Below are positions 33,237 to 41,768 of a DNA stretch of 64,000 nucleotides, piece by piece. The DNA lies in assembly GCF_900142085.1 (NCBI RefSeq), contig NZ_FQZQ01000002.1, positions 186,001-250,000 on the forward strand, given 5' to 3'. The DNA comes from Shimia gijangensis (GTDB taxonomy: Bacteria > Pseudomonadota > Alphaproteobacteria > Rhodobacterales > Rhodobacteraceae). How positions within the stretch are numbered: position 1 is the first letter of the stretch; each line of letters begins with the position of its first letter. Position numbers and translations under genes: made by a program. The notes under the pieces were generated by a model, which saw only the letters and a program-made list of their open reading frames with translations, searched no databases and had not been told where the DNA came from.

Positions 33237-34925
33237 ATGGCACTGGACGAGTCCAAAAAGGGCATCTGGAAATCCGGCAAAGGCAAAGGGCGTAAAACAC
33301 CCAAAGGCCGCCAACTGGATGATGTGGCACACGCCGAAGTGCAGGCCCTCTTGGGGGAACAACCCCGTAACCGGGATCTGTTGATTGAGTTTCTCCATCT
33401 CGTGCAGGACGCCTATGGCCACCTGTCTGCTGGCCACATTCGTGCGCTTGCCGAAGAATTACGCATTGGTCAGGCCGAAATATTTGAGGTCGCCAGTTTT
33501 TACGCGCATTTCGATGTCGTGAAAGAAGATGAAACCCCTCCGCCTGCGCTGACCATTCGGGTTTGCGACTCGCTGTCTTGCGAACTGGCCGGAGCGGAAC
33601 AGCTACAAAAAGCGCTCGAAGATGGGCTTGATGCTTCTGAGGTGCGTGTTGTGCGGGCCCCTTGCATGGGGCGCTGTGATACAGCCCCTGTTCTGGAAAT
33701 CGGCCACAACCATATCGATCACGCCACGCCTGAAAAAGTGCAGGCGGCAATCGCCGCGGGTGACACCCATACCCATATTCCCGACTATGAAGGCTATGAT
33801 GCCTATTCTGCAGATGGTGGCTACGACGCCCTGAAATCCCTGCGCGCCAATGGTGACTGGGAAGAGGTTCAGGCCCGCGTCAAGGACGCAGGCCTGCGTG
33901 GTCTTGGCGGTGCAGGTTTCCCCTCGGGCACCAAATGGGGCTTTGTGCGCGCCAACGAAGGGCCGCGTTATCTGGCCGTGAATGGCGACGAAGGTGAGCC
34001 GGGCACATTCAAAGATCGCTATTATCTGGAGCGCACTCCGCATGTCTTTCTTGAGGGCATGTTGATCGCGGCTTGGGCGGTTGAAGCGGAAAAAGCGTTC
34101 ATCTACATGCGCGATGAATATCCTGCGGTTCTGCATATCCTTGCGACCGAGATTGCTGCTTTGGAAAAGGCTGGCCTTGTTGAGCCCGGCTATATCGATC
34201 TGCGTCGCGGGGCAGGAGCTTATATCTGCGGTGAAGAAAGCGCCATGATCGAATCGATTGAAGGCAAACGCGGTGAGCCGCGCCACCGCCCACCCTTTGT
34301 GGCGCAGGTTGGTATCTTTGGTCGTCCGACTCTCGTGCACAATGTCGAAACGCTGCACTGGGTCTCGCGTATTTGTCGCGAAGGTCCCGAAGTGTTGAAT
34401 GCGGTCGAAAAAAACGGCCGCAAAGGGCTGCGGTCATACTCGGTCTCAGGCCGTGTGAAAAACCCCGGTGTACATCTTTTGCCAGCAGGATCGACCATCA
34501 CAGATGTGATTGTGGCCTGTGGTGGCATGGCCGCAGGCCATGATTTCAAAGCCTATCAACCCGGTGGTCCGTCTTCGGGCATTCTGCCAGCCAGCATGAA
34601 CGATATCCCGCTGGATTTTGATACGCTGCAACCACATGGCACCTTTATCGGCTCGGCGGCTGTGGTGATTCTTGGCCACAACGACAGTGCGCGTGACGCT
34701 GCGCTGAATATGTTGCGGTTCTTTGAGGACGAAAGCTGCGGTCAGTGCACACCCTGCCGAGTAGGTTGTGAAAAAGCTGTGAAGTTGATGCAGGCCGATA
34801 ACTGGGACACAGGATTGCTGGAAGAATTGTCTACTGCAATGGTCGACGCCTCGATCTGTGGTCTGGGGCAGGCAGCCCCCAATCCCATCCGCATGACCAT
34901 CAAACATTTTGCAGACGAAATCTAA
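33237..34925 (+). CDS. NAD-dependent formate dehydrogenase beta subunit (fused NuoE-NuoF type)
   Basis: A 562-residue electron-transfer subunit. Residues about 45-170 are a NuoE/FdsG-like thioredoxin-fold 2Fe-2S domain with cysteines in CDSLSCELAG and APCMGRCDTAP. Residues about 200-560 are NuoF/FdsB-like: NADH loop GLRGLGGAGFPSG, FMN loop NGDEGEPGTFKDR, ICGEESA, and the 4Fe-4S ligands SCGQCTPCRVGC plus SICGLG. The fusion resembles Fdh1B of Methylobacterium-type formate dehydrogenase. No formate dehydrogenase alpha (molybdo- or tungsto-) subunit or fdhD lies in the next 3 kb, so it appears alone here. The first 30 residues are lysine-rich. Confidence 0.85.
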   Translation: MALDESKKGIWKSGKGKGRKTPKGRQLDDVAHAEVQALLGEQPRNRDLLIEFLHLVQDAYGHLSAGHIRALAEELRIGQAEIFEVASFYAHFDVVKEDETPPPALTIRVCDSLSCELAGAEQLQKALEDGLDASEVRVVRAPCMGRCDTAPVLEIGHNHIDHATPEKVQAAIAAGDTHTHIPDYEGYDAYSADGGYDALKSLRANGDWEEVQARVKDAGLRGLGGAGFPSGTKWGFVRANEGPRYLAVNGDEGEPGTFKDRYYLERTPHVFLEGMLIAAWAVEAEKAFIYMRDEYPAVLHILATEIAALEKAGLVEPGYIDLRRGAGAYICGEESAMIESIEGKRGEPRHRPPFVAQVGIFGRPTLVHNVETLHWVSRICREGPEVLNAVEKNGRKGLRSYSVSGRVKNPGVHLLPAGSTITDVIVACGGMAAGHDFKAYQPGGPSSGILPASMNDIPLDFDTLQPHGTFIGSAAVVILGHNDSARDAALNMLRFFEDESCGQCTPCRVGCEKAVKLMQADNWDTGLLEELSTAMVDASICGLGQAAPNPIRMTIKHFADEI

Positions 34926-35011
34926 GGCTCACGGTTTCCGTCACGCTATGGATGACAACGGCACCCTTTCGCGCATAGCCTGCACAGGCAACGCGGGAGG
35001 GGCCGAGTGAC

Positions 35012-35704
35012 ATGACAATTGTGGAAGAAATTGCGTTTCGCCAGTCACTCCGGCTCTCATTCTTGGTCATAGGGTTAATTGCGGCAGTGACTTACGCGGC
35101 CGCCTATTGTTATCGCGGCCCATCTAAAGCCAAAACACTGGTCAAATCAGTGCCTTTGCTCAGCTTTGCCTTGGCAGGATTGGCCACCTTCGCACACCCT
35201 TTGGTGATTGGTGCCCTGTTTTTATCTGCGATTGGCGACATTGCTTTGTCTCGTGACGGAGATCGGCCATTTTTGGTGGGGCTGATTGGCTTTGCCTTAG
35301 CTCATGTTCTCTATATTGCGCATTTTTGGGGCCTGGCCGGTGGGCTTGGTGGAGCCATGGCTATGCCAGTTGCGGCAGGAGCGGTGATTTTGTTTGCCCT
35401 GTCCACGGAAAAATGGCTGGCACCTTACACGGATGATATGCGATGGCCTGTGCGGGTCTATGTGCTGTTAATCTCTCTCATGGGACTAACTGCGCTGGAC
35501 CTGCCGGGATTGCCGCTGGCTTTGATCGGGGCCTTTGCCTTTATGGCGTCCGATACGATCCTGTCGGTCCAGCTATTCCGAATGGCTGACACCTCACGCT
35601 GGCAAGTACCAGCCTCGGTTGTGCTTTGGAGTCTGTATGCAGGTGGACAATTTGCGATCCTAGCAGGTGCGGGTTGGTCAACGCCGCTCTTCCAATTCCC
35701 GTAA
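35012..35704 (+). CDS. YhhN family membrane protein (lysoplasmalogenase-like)
   Basis: A 230-residue polytopic membrane protein with about eight hydrophobic helices. The YhhN/TMEM86 family is recognisable from LFLSAIGDIALSRDGDRPFLVGLIGF (about residues 70-96), which contains the conserved GD-x3-L pair, and FMASDTILSVQLF near residue 180. Animal members hydrolyse the vinyl-ether bond of lysoplasmalogen. The bacterial activity is inferred. The gene starts with ATG 35012. The reading could begin a few codons earlier, but no better Shine-Dalgarno is seen. Confidence 0.8.
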   Translation: MTIVEEIAFRQSLRLSFLVIGLIAAVTYAAAYCYRGPSKAKTLVKSVPLLSFALAGLATFAHPLVIGALFLSAIGDIALSRDGDRPFLVGLIGFALAHVLYIAHFWGLAGGLGGAMAMPVAAGAVILFALSTEKWLAPYTDDMRWPVRVYVLLISLMGLTALDLPGLPLALIGAFAFMASDTILSVQLFRMADTSRWQVPASVVLWSLYAGGQFAILAGAGWSTPLFQFP

Positions 35705-35744
35705 GTGCGCATTACTTGGGGGAAGACGATTTTCGGAGGCCCCC

Positions 35745-36968
35745 ATGGCGTTTTTTTCCAAGCTCAAAGACAAGTTGTTCAAATCCTCTTCGAAACTCGA
35801 AGAAGGACTTGATGCGATTGTTGAAGATGGTGGCGAAGAAATCGCTGCCGAAGAAGTAACGCCTCAGCCAGCGCCCGAGCCTCAAGCTGCGCCAGTGGTG
35901 CCGGAACCAGTGCCAGAAACGGCTGCTTCTCTAGTGATTGACGAGGTCTCTGAACCAACACCGACACTAACGCCTGAAATTTTTGAAATGCCTGAAGCGG
36001 CACCCGAACCCGAACAGATCCCCGAGCCTGTTGCGAAACCCTCAGTTCCAGAGACGGAACCGTTAAAACCAGCCAGCAAACCGGGGTTTCTTGCCCGCCT
36101 GACGGGCCGTGCCAGCAGCCAGCCTGTGGTTAAGCGTGTTCTGGACGATGATATGCTAGAACAATTGGAGGAGCTGCTGATTGCCTCTGACATGGGTGTC
36201 GACACAGCATTGCGGGTCACGGCCAACATTGCCGAAGGCCGATTTGGCAAACGTCTGTCGACCAGCGAGATCAAACAACTTCTGGCCAGTGAAGTGGCGC
36301 GGATTATGGAGCCCGTGGCCAGACCCTTGCCACTCTATCCGACCACCCCTCAGGTGGTTCTGGTCGTTGGCGTTAATGGATCGGGAAAAACCACCACAAT
36401 CGGCAAGTTGGCCAGCCAATTTCGGGCAGCAGGCAAGAAGGTGGTTATCGCTGCGGGCGACACTTTTCGGGCAGCAGCTGTAGAACAGCTTCAGGTTTGG
36501 GGCGAACGCGCCGGGGTGCCGGTTTTGACAGCCCCGGAAGGCTCAGATCCTGCCAGCCTTGCTTTTGATGCGATCACCAAGGCTCAGGAAGATGGCGCTG
36601 ATCTGTTGATGATCGACACTGCCGGCCGATTGCAGAACCGTGCGGACTTGATGGAAGAGTTGTCAAAAATCGTGCGTGTGATCCGCAAAAAGGACGAAAC
36701 CGCACCGCACAATACGCTTTTGGTGCTGGATGCCACCACCGGTCAAAACGCGCTGTCGCAGGTTGAAACCTTTCAAAAGCTTGCGGACGTCTCAGGCCTC
36801 GTAATGACCAAACTGGATGGAACCGCCAAGGGTGGCGTATTGGTTGCCTTGGCTGACAAATTTGGCCTACCCATCCACGCCATTGGCGTTGGCGAGCAAA
36901 TTGATGACCTTGCTCCGTTTGACCCCGAAGAGTTTGCCGCGGCCCTGACTGGGCTTACGACTGAGTAA
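35745..36968 (+). CDS. ftsY: Signal recognition particle receptor FtsY
   Basis: A 407-residue SRP receptor GTPase that docks ribosome-SRP complexes at the inner membrane. After a short basic amphipathic start (MAFFSKLKDKLFKSSSKLEE) comes an acidic, Pro/Glu-rich A domain up to about residue 125. The NG domain follows: G1 VNGSGKTTTIGKLA near residue 209, GDTFRAAAVEQL, DTAGRLQNRADLMEEL and TKLDGTAKGG. CGGAGG precedes ATG 35745 by five bases. The longer frame from 35667 overlaps yhhN and is rejected. Confidence 0.96.
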   Translation: MAFFSKLKDKLFKSSSKLEEGLDAIVEDGGEEIAAEEVTPQPAPEPQAAPVVPEPVPETAASLVIDEVSEPTPTLTPEIFEMPEAAPEPEQIPEPVAKPSVPETEPLKPASKPGFLARLTGRASSQPVVKRVLDDDMLEQLEELLIASDMGVDTALRVTANIAEGRFGKRLSTSEIKQLLASEVARIMEPVARPLPLYPTTPQVVLVVGVNGSGKTTTIGKLASQFRAAGKKVVIAAGDTFRAAAVEQLQVWGERAGVPVLTAPEGSDPASLAFDAITKAQEDGADLLMIDTAGRLQNRADLMEELSKIVRVIRKKDETAPHNTLLVLDATTGQNALSQVETFQKLADVSGLVMTKLDGTAKGGVLVALADKFGLPIHAIGVGEQIDDLAPFDPEEFAAALTGLTTE

Positions 36969-36983
36969 TAGATCATCTGGTTT

Positions 36984-37029
36984 CAAATATCCCCGGGGGT
37001 CCGGGGGCAGGCAGCCCCCGGCCTTTCCT
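36984..37029. repeat. GC-rich intergenic palindromic element
   Basis: CCCCGGGGG followed by CCGGGGGC (37001-37008), a 5-base loop and GCCCCCGG (37014-37021), preceded by AAATAT and followed by CCTTTCC. From memory, this element recurs between genes of many Rhodobacteraceae genomes. Only one copy is in this window. It can also serve as the terminator of ftsY. Confidence 0.55.
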
Positions 37030-37049
37030 AACAAAACTAAGGCCGCTTT

Positions 37050-37952
37050 ATGAGCGATTGGGTACTTTCCATCGAAGGCACGCCCGCGGGTGCGCAGGCG
37101 GCCTTAGTGCTTGCGCTGGTCGCAGCCTTTCTGCATGCGGTTTTTGGTGCCCTTCAAAAGGGGCGCCATGATCCGTGGCTGTCCCGAGGAGCGATTGATT
37201 TCTCCTTAACGTTGATCTCGATGCCTGTGGCTTTGTTTCTGGTGCCATGGCCTGAAGGGCATGTCTGGCTGTTGTTGCTTGGGTCCGTGGTGATCCATTT
37301 TGTTTACAAACTTGGGCAGGCGTTGGCCTATGCCCGAGGGGCATATACGGTGGTCTATCCGGTTGTGCGGGGCACAGGACCCTTATTTACAGTGATTGGC
37401 GCGTGGATTGTGTTTGGTGAAAGCTTTGCGCCACTGCAATGGTTTGGGGTGGCGGTTCTGCTGGCTGGAATTTTTGGGTTGGCGATCTACAATCTGATCC
37501 ATGTTGAGGTTGGTCGTGACACTTTGGTGCCAGCCCTTTGGTTGGCCGTGTTTACCGGAGCCTTGGTGGCGCTATATACGACTTGGGATGCCTATGGCGT
37601 GCGCGCGACCGCCAATCCATTCACATTTCTGATGTGGTTTTTCTTTCTCAGCTCGCTCGACTTTCCGGTCATTGCAGCGCTGCGCCTACGCAACATGGCC
37701 TATCCTCCGCCCTTGAAACCGCTTTTTCTGCGCGGGATGGCAGGAGCCTTTACGGCCTGGGGCAGTTTCGGATCAATCATGATCGCCACCCGATTGGGGC
37801 AGGTCGGAGAAGCAGCAGTTTTGCGCGAGACGTCACCTGTGTTTGCAGCCCTGGTTGGCTGGCTGGTTCTGCGTGAAACTGTCGGCCCCCGGCGGATCGC
37901 TCTAATGACAATGATTGCGGCTGGTGCGGTCTTGGTTGAACTGGGCGGCTGA
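37050..37952 (+). CDS. DMT superfamily permease (EamA family)
   Basis: A 300-residue polytopic membrane protein with about ten helices arranged as two EamA repeats (about residues 10-140 and 155-300). GARPTVVYPVVRGTGP-like sequence near residue 93 (YARGAYTVVYPVVRGTGPLF) and GEAAVLRETSPVFAALVGWL near 252 are the conserved repeat ends. Such transporters export small metabolites or amino acids; the substrate is unknown. It lies between ftsY and yciB without overlap. Confidence 0.85.
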   Translation: MSDWVLSIEGTPAGAQAALVLALVAAFLHAVFGALQKGRHDPWLSRGAIDFSLTLISMPVALFLVPWPEGHVWLLLLGSVVIHFVYKLGQALAYARGAYTVVYPVVRGTGPLFTVIGAWIVFGESFAPLQWFGVAVLLAGIFGLAIYNLIHVEVGRDTLVPALWLAVFTGALVALYTTWDAYGVRATANPFTFLMWFFFLSSLDFPVIAALRLRNMAYPPPLKPLFLRGMAGAFTAWGSFGSIMIATRLGQVGEAAVLRETSPVFAALVGWLVLRETVGPRRIALMTMIAAGAVLVELGG

Positions 37953-37989
37953 TTGCGCCAGAACAGGCGGGCAACAGGCAGGTGAACAG

Positions 37990-38595
37990 ATGAGCGACAA
38001 GAAAAAGATCAACCCGTTACTGAAGACGGGTCTCGAACTGGGCCCCATCGTGGTGTTTTTCGTGGCGTACTTAAAGCTACGCGAGGAAACGTTTCTGATT
38101 GGTGGAACCGATTATGCTGGCTTTATCGTGGTCACTGCCGGATTCATTCCCCTGATGATCCTGTCCACGGGTATCTTGTGGAAGCTGACGGGGCATCTGT
38201 CCAAGATGCAGGTGGCGACACTGGTATTGGTCGTGGTTTTCGGCGGGCTTTCAGTTTGGCTGAATGACGACCGATTCTTTAAGATGAAGCCGACGATGAT
38301 CTACCTTTTGTTTGGCGGTGCGTTGGGCATCGGGCTGATACGCGGCCAATCCTACCTGAAATTTGTGATGGAAGAGATGATGCCTCTGAAAGAAGAGGGA
38401 TGGATGCTTTTAACCAAGCGCCTGACGGCTTTCTTTATAGGGCTCGCGGTTTTGAATGAGATTATCTGGCGTACGCAGTCCACGGACACTTGGGTCTATT
38501 TCAAAACTTTCGGCCTGACAGCCGCGGTGTTTGCCTTTTTTATGACCCAGGGGGGATTGTTGCAGAAATTCGCCTTGGAAGAGGAAAAAGACTAA
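37990..38595 (+). CDS. yciB: Inner-membrane septation protein YciB/IspZ
   Basis: A 201-residue membrane protein with five to six helices. Conserved IspZ features: ELGPIVVFF at residue 16, KMKPTMIYLLFG near 98 and NEIIWRTQSTDTWVYFK near 155. It takes part in envelope integrity and cell division. The frame continues upstream to 37915 inside the DMT gene; ATG 37990 follows GCAGGTGAAC and begins the family N-terminus (MSDKKKINPLLK). It lies 37 bases after the permease. Confidence 0.93.
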   Translation: MSDKKKINPLLKTGLELGPIVVFFVAYLKLREETFLIGGTDYAGFIVVTAGFIPLMILSTGILWKLTGHLSKMQVATLVLVVVFGGLSVWLNDDRFFKMKPTMIYLLFGGALGIGLIRGQSYLKFVMEEMMPLKEEGWMLLTKRLTAFFIGLAVLNEIIWRTQSTDTWVYFKTFGLTAAVFAFFMTQGGLLQKFALEEEKD

Positions 38596-38616
38596 GGCGC
38601 TCTCCCGCGCCTTTCC
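38594..38616 (+). terminator. Hairpin after yciB
   Basis: AAGGCGC (38594-38600) pairs with GCGCCTT (38607-38613) around TCTCCC, followed only by TCC. A second AT-rich hairpin (38617-38623 with 38632-38638) follows and may serve the convergent GST gene. The T run is short, so strength is uncertain. Confidence 0.4.
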
Positions 38617-38675
38617 TCGAAAATAACAGGTTTTTCGAAAAGCCTTGGGCTAGGCCGCACGGCGCGGTCGACAAT

Positions 38676-39371
38676 TCAAGAACGTTTGAACAAAACTGAC
38701 TGTGCGTCAGTGACTTTTCGGAAATCGCCACGCTTGTCTGCATGCAGCGCTCGTCCCCGTTGCACGCCCGGGCGCGCAGCCATTTGGTCCAGCCACCGTG
38801 AAAAGCAGGGCTTGTCATCCAGTGTCTGCTGTTGGCCTTCCCAAAGCGAGGCCCAGCCCCAGATCGAAATATCCGCGATAGAGTAAAAATCTCCAGCAAC
38901 AAATTCATTGTTGGCCAGTTGGCGATCTAACACGCCATAGAGTCGCGCAACCTCGGCGCGATACCGTTCCTTGGCATAGGGAATATCATTGGGTGGCTCC
39001 ATCGCCGGGGCGTATTTCCAAAAATGGTGTGTCTGACCTGCCATCGGTCCAACGCCACCCATTTGCCACATCAGCCATTCTTCAACCGCAACGCGCTCGC
39101 GTTCTGTGGCGCCGCCAAACTGTCCGGTCTTGCGTGCAAGGTATTGCAGGATCGCGCCACTTTCGAAGACCGATACTGGCGTGCCATCAGGGCCATCGTG
39201 ATCAACAATCGCGGGCATTCTATTATTCGGCGCGATTTTTAGGAAGTTAGGGTCGAACTGATCGCCTTTGCCAATGTTGATCAGGTGAGTGTCATAGGAC
39301 AGACCCATCTCTTCCAGAGCGATGGATATCTTCCACCCGTTCGGCGTTGGCCAAAAGTATAGATCGATCAT
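38676..39371 (-). CDS. Glutathione S-transferase, Ure2p/YfcG-like (nu class)
   Basis: A 231-residue enzyme. The N-terminal domain starts MIDLYFWPTPNGWKISIALEE, in which the TPN(G) motif binds the glutathione thiol as in YfcG. It continues with NRMPAIVDHD and VFESGAILQYLA, which are the cis-proline and SNAIL-type positions. The C-terminal helical domain follows. YfcG-like proteins act as disulfide-bond reductases. ATG 39371 is chosen over a 75-residue longer frame because the fold begins here. It is convergent with yciB and divergent from metZ. Confidence 0.88.
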   Translation of the reverse strand: MIDLYFWPTPNGWKISIALEEMGLSYDTHLINIGKGDQFDPNFLKIAPNNRMPAIVDHDGPDGTPVSVFESGAILQYLARKTGQFGGATERERVAVEEWLMWQMGGVGPMAGQTHHFWKYAPAMEPPNDIPYAKERYRAEVARLYGVLDRQLANNEFVAGDFYSIADISIWGWASLWEGQQQTLDDKPCFSRWLDQMAARPGVQRGRALHADKRGDFRKVTDAQSVLFKRS

Positions 39372-39487
39372 GCTGCACGTCCTTTGCTCGCTTGCGGATA
39401 TGATGCGTCTTTCTGAGACAGGAGCAAGAGCACAATGCGCCCTCACGAGGTGTTGACGTCTTGCACGCGCCTTACTAAACAATGCCC

Positions 39488-39541
39488 AGTGGCGATTTGT
39501 TACCGGATTGCGGGCCACTTTAAATAAACCGCTAAAGAGGT
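39488..39541 (+). ncRNA. SAM-II riboswitch (metA motif) upstream of metZ
   Basis: P1 pairs AGTGGC (39488-39493) with GCCACT (39514-39519). Inside it GATTTGTTACCGGATTGC matches the conserved SAM-II loop, and the 3' tail TAAATAAACCGCTAAAGAGG matches the conserved A-rich tail with GCTAAA. ACC (39502-39504) can pair with GGT (39539-39541) for the pseudoknot. SAM-II riboswitches sit before metA, metX, metZ and related genes in alphaproteobacteria and switch off expression when S-adenosylmethionine is plentiful. Confidence 0.85.
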
Positions 39542-39552
39542 CAGGACGAAGG

Positions 39553-39590
39553 AACCCCCTTTTCGCTTGGCCGATCGGGGGTTTTTGTTT
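39553..39590 (+). terminator. Intrinsic terminator between SAM-II riboswitch and metZ
   Basis: AACCCCC (39553-39559) pairs with GGGGGTT (39577-39583) around a 17-base loop, followed by TTTTGTTT (to 39590). It lies 12 bases after the aptamer and 25 before the metZ start, so ligand control could act through transcription termination. The metZ Shine-Dalgarno AGGAGG lies beyond it. Confidence 0.75.
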
Positions 39591-39615
39591 GGCCAAACGG
39601 CCACAGGAGGACGCG

Positions 39616-40797
39616 ATGAGCGACTATAAAACGCGCACAAACCTGGTCCATGGCGGCACGCGCCGCAGCCAGTACAACGAAGTGAGCGAGGCAATTTTCC
39701 TGACCCAGGGATTTGTCTACGAAAACGCGGAACAGGCCGAGGCCCGGTTCCTGAAATCAGGCGATGATGAGTTTATCTATGCCCGTTACGGCAACCCAAC
39801 CGTCGCAATGTTTGAAGAGCGGATTGCGATGCTGGAAGGCGCCGAGGATGCTTTCGCGACCGCTTCGGGTATGGCGGCCGTCAACGGAGCGCTAACTTCG
39901 CTGCTAAAAGCGGGTGACCATGTGGTGGCGGCCAAAGCCCTGTTTGGATCCTGTCTTTATATCCTTGAAGACATCCTGGTGCGGTTTGGGGTTGAGGTCA
40001 CTTTGGTGGATGGCACGGATCTGGATGCATGGCGCAAGGCGGTGCGCGCAGACACCAATGTTGTGTTTTTTGAATCCATGTCCAACCCCACACTTGAAGT
40101 CATTGATGTGTCTGCTGTGGCCGAGATTGCCCATTCGATGGGGGCCACTGTGGTGGTCGACAACGTATTCTCAACACCTGTGTTCTCAAACGCGATTGAG
40201 CAAGGCGCCGATGTGGTGATTTACTCTGCGACCAAGCATATTGACGGGCAGGGACGTACATTGGGCGGCGTGATTTTAGGCACCAAAGAGTTCATCCGGG
40301 GCACTGTTGAGCCTTACATGAAACACACCGGCGGCAGCCTGTCTCCGTTCAATGCCTGGGTGATGCTCAAGGGCTTGGAAACCATTGACCTGCGGGTGCG
40401 GGCACAAGCCGAAAGCGCGCTGAAGCTGGCCGAGGCGTTGGATGGTCATCCGAAGCTCGCGCGCACGATTTATCCCGGACTCAAAACCCATGCGCAGAAC
40501 GGTCTTGTGCAGCGTCAACTGGGTGGAAAAGGCGGCACAGTTCTGTCTTTGGACATCAAGGGTGGTCAGTCGGGAGCCTTTCGGTTCCTGAATGCGCTGA
40601 ATATCGCAGTGATTTCGAACAACCTCGGCGACGCTAAATCTATTTGCACCCACCCAGCAACGACCACGCACCAGCGTCTGCCCGATGACCAGAAGGCCTC
40701 ATTGGGTATCACGCCCGGTCTGGTGCGGTTTTCTGTGGGACTTGAGGATGCAGACGATCTGGCAGCGGACCTGAAACAGGCGCTGGATCAGGTCTGA
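39616..40797 (+). CDS. metZ: O-succinylhomoserine sulfhydrylase
   Basis: A 393-residue PLP enzyme of the Cys/Met metabolism family that makes homocysteine from O-succinylhomoserine and sulfide. Family motifs: YARYGNPTVAMFEERIAMLEG near residue 55, DNVFSTPVFSNAIEQGADVV near 177 and the PLP lysine in YSATKHIDGQGR near 204. GGAGG seven bases before ATG 39616 fixes the start over the longer frame from 39508. SAM-II control upstream supports a role in methionine synthesis. Its last 10 bases overlap the convergent oxygenase gene. Confidence 0.94.
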   Translation: MSDYKTRTNLVHGGTRRSQYNEVSEAIFLTQGFVYENAEQAEARFLKSGDDEFIYARYGNPTVAMFEERIAMLEGAEDAFATASGMAAVNGALTSLLKAGDHVVAAKALFGSCLYILEDILVRFGVEVTLVDGTDLDAWRKAVRADTNVVFFESMSNPTLEVIDVSAVAEIAHSMGATVVVDNVFSTPVFSNAIEQGADVVIYSATKHIDGQGRTLGGVILGTKEFIRGTVEPYMKHTGGSLSPFNAWVMLKGLETIDLRVRAQAESALKLAEALDGHPKLARTIYPGLKTHAQNGLVQRQLGGKGGTVLSLDIKGGQSGAFRFLNALNIAVISNNLGDAKSICTHPATTTHQRLPDDQKASLGITPGLVRFSVGLEDADDLAADLKQALDQV

Positions 40798-41588
40798 GGC
40801 GGGCCGCTTCTTCCATAAAATCCAATTCGCTCGGCGTCCGAAAAACGGACGCCGGGGCGGTTATAAAACGAAAACACTGCGATGATGCGGGCTTTGTCTC
40901 CAGAGACCTGCCCAACCCTGTGTGGCGTGTTCTTACCGCGAAACACATTCAGCGTGCCAGGCGTCAGGGTCAGAGACTGAACCTGATCGTCTTCACCGCG
41001 CAGCATCCGGGCAACACCGTCATAATTTGGGTCGTCATGGGTGCGCAAATCGGTGCGATAGATGAACTCGCCCCCTTTGTCCGGGGCCTGCATCAACATC
41101 GTGGTTGTGAACTCTGAACGGTCAAAATGCCAGTTTAGTGCCTGACCTGCGTCATAGGACATCAGGTTCCACGATGCGAGCGGATCATCCATGGTGAAAA
41201 GCGCAGGCTTGTCCATTGTGGCGGCCAGAAATCGGCTGAACATCCGCCATTCATAAAGTCGCGTCAAAGGGTCGTCTTTGAATTGATCAGCGCAAAGCGT
41301 CAGGTTCGAGGTTTGAAATCTCGCAAGGGCAGGGTGATCATCCGCCAGCCCCTCAATCCTGTCTTGGAAATAGATATTGTGCTCGCGCTCGTGACGAAAG
41401 GCTTCTTTGGCAAAGCGCGGCGCGGATTCGGCGGCAGTTTTGGCTGCGATATCCTCAAGCATGAGACCCTCGAGATTAAACATACCGTCGCGCGCCAGAT
41501 CAACTCTGCAACGGTCAACCAACGCCCGCCACGCGTCAGAGTCGGGCTGATCCAAAGAGTAGCGATCAAGATCAATTATATCGCGCAT
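40788..41588 (-). CDS. 2-oxoglutarate/Fe(II)-dependent oxygenase family protein
   Basis: A 266-residue protein with the double-stranded beta-helix facial triad: HxD in NWHFDRSEF near residue 155 and the distal His in GKNTPHRVGQV near 222. An arginine for 2-oxoglutarate follows (GDKARIIAVFSFYNRPGV). The last 30 residues include YGRSGPPQT. It probably hydroxylates a small metabolite or peptide; the substrate is unknown. It converges on metZ with a 10-base overlap of coding regions. The upstream 180 bases to folE2 hold no clear regulatory motif. Confidence 0.8.
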   Translation of the reverse strand: MRDIIDLDRYSLDQPDSDAWRALVDRCRVDLARDGMFNLEGLMLEDIAAKTAAESAPRFAKEAFRHEREHNIYFQDRIEGLADDHPALARFQTSNLTLCADQFKDDPLTRLYEWRMFSRFLAATMDKPALFTMDDPLASWNLMSYDAGQALNWHFDRSEFTTTMLMQAPDKGGEFIYRTDLRTHDDPNYDGVARMLRGEDDQVQSLTLTPGTLNVFRGKNTPHRVGQVSGDKARIIAVFSFYNRPGVRFSDAERIGFYGRSGPPQT

Positions 41589-41768
41589 GGGGTGTCCTCC
41601 TGATTCTCAGAGTGCAAGTGGTAGGCGCGTCGCTCAAGTGCGATTGCGACCTAGAGCATGAATTCTTGGGACAAAGGGTCGTTTCCGGGGCATTTCCTTT
41701 CGAAATTGGAAATCCCGCCTCAAGTACCCTAAGTTAAAACTCTGCAGGACGCGAAAGGCAGAAAACGC

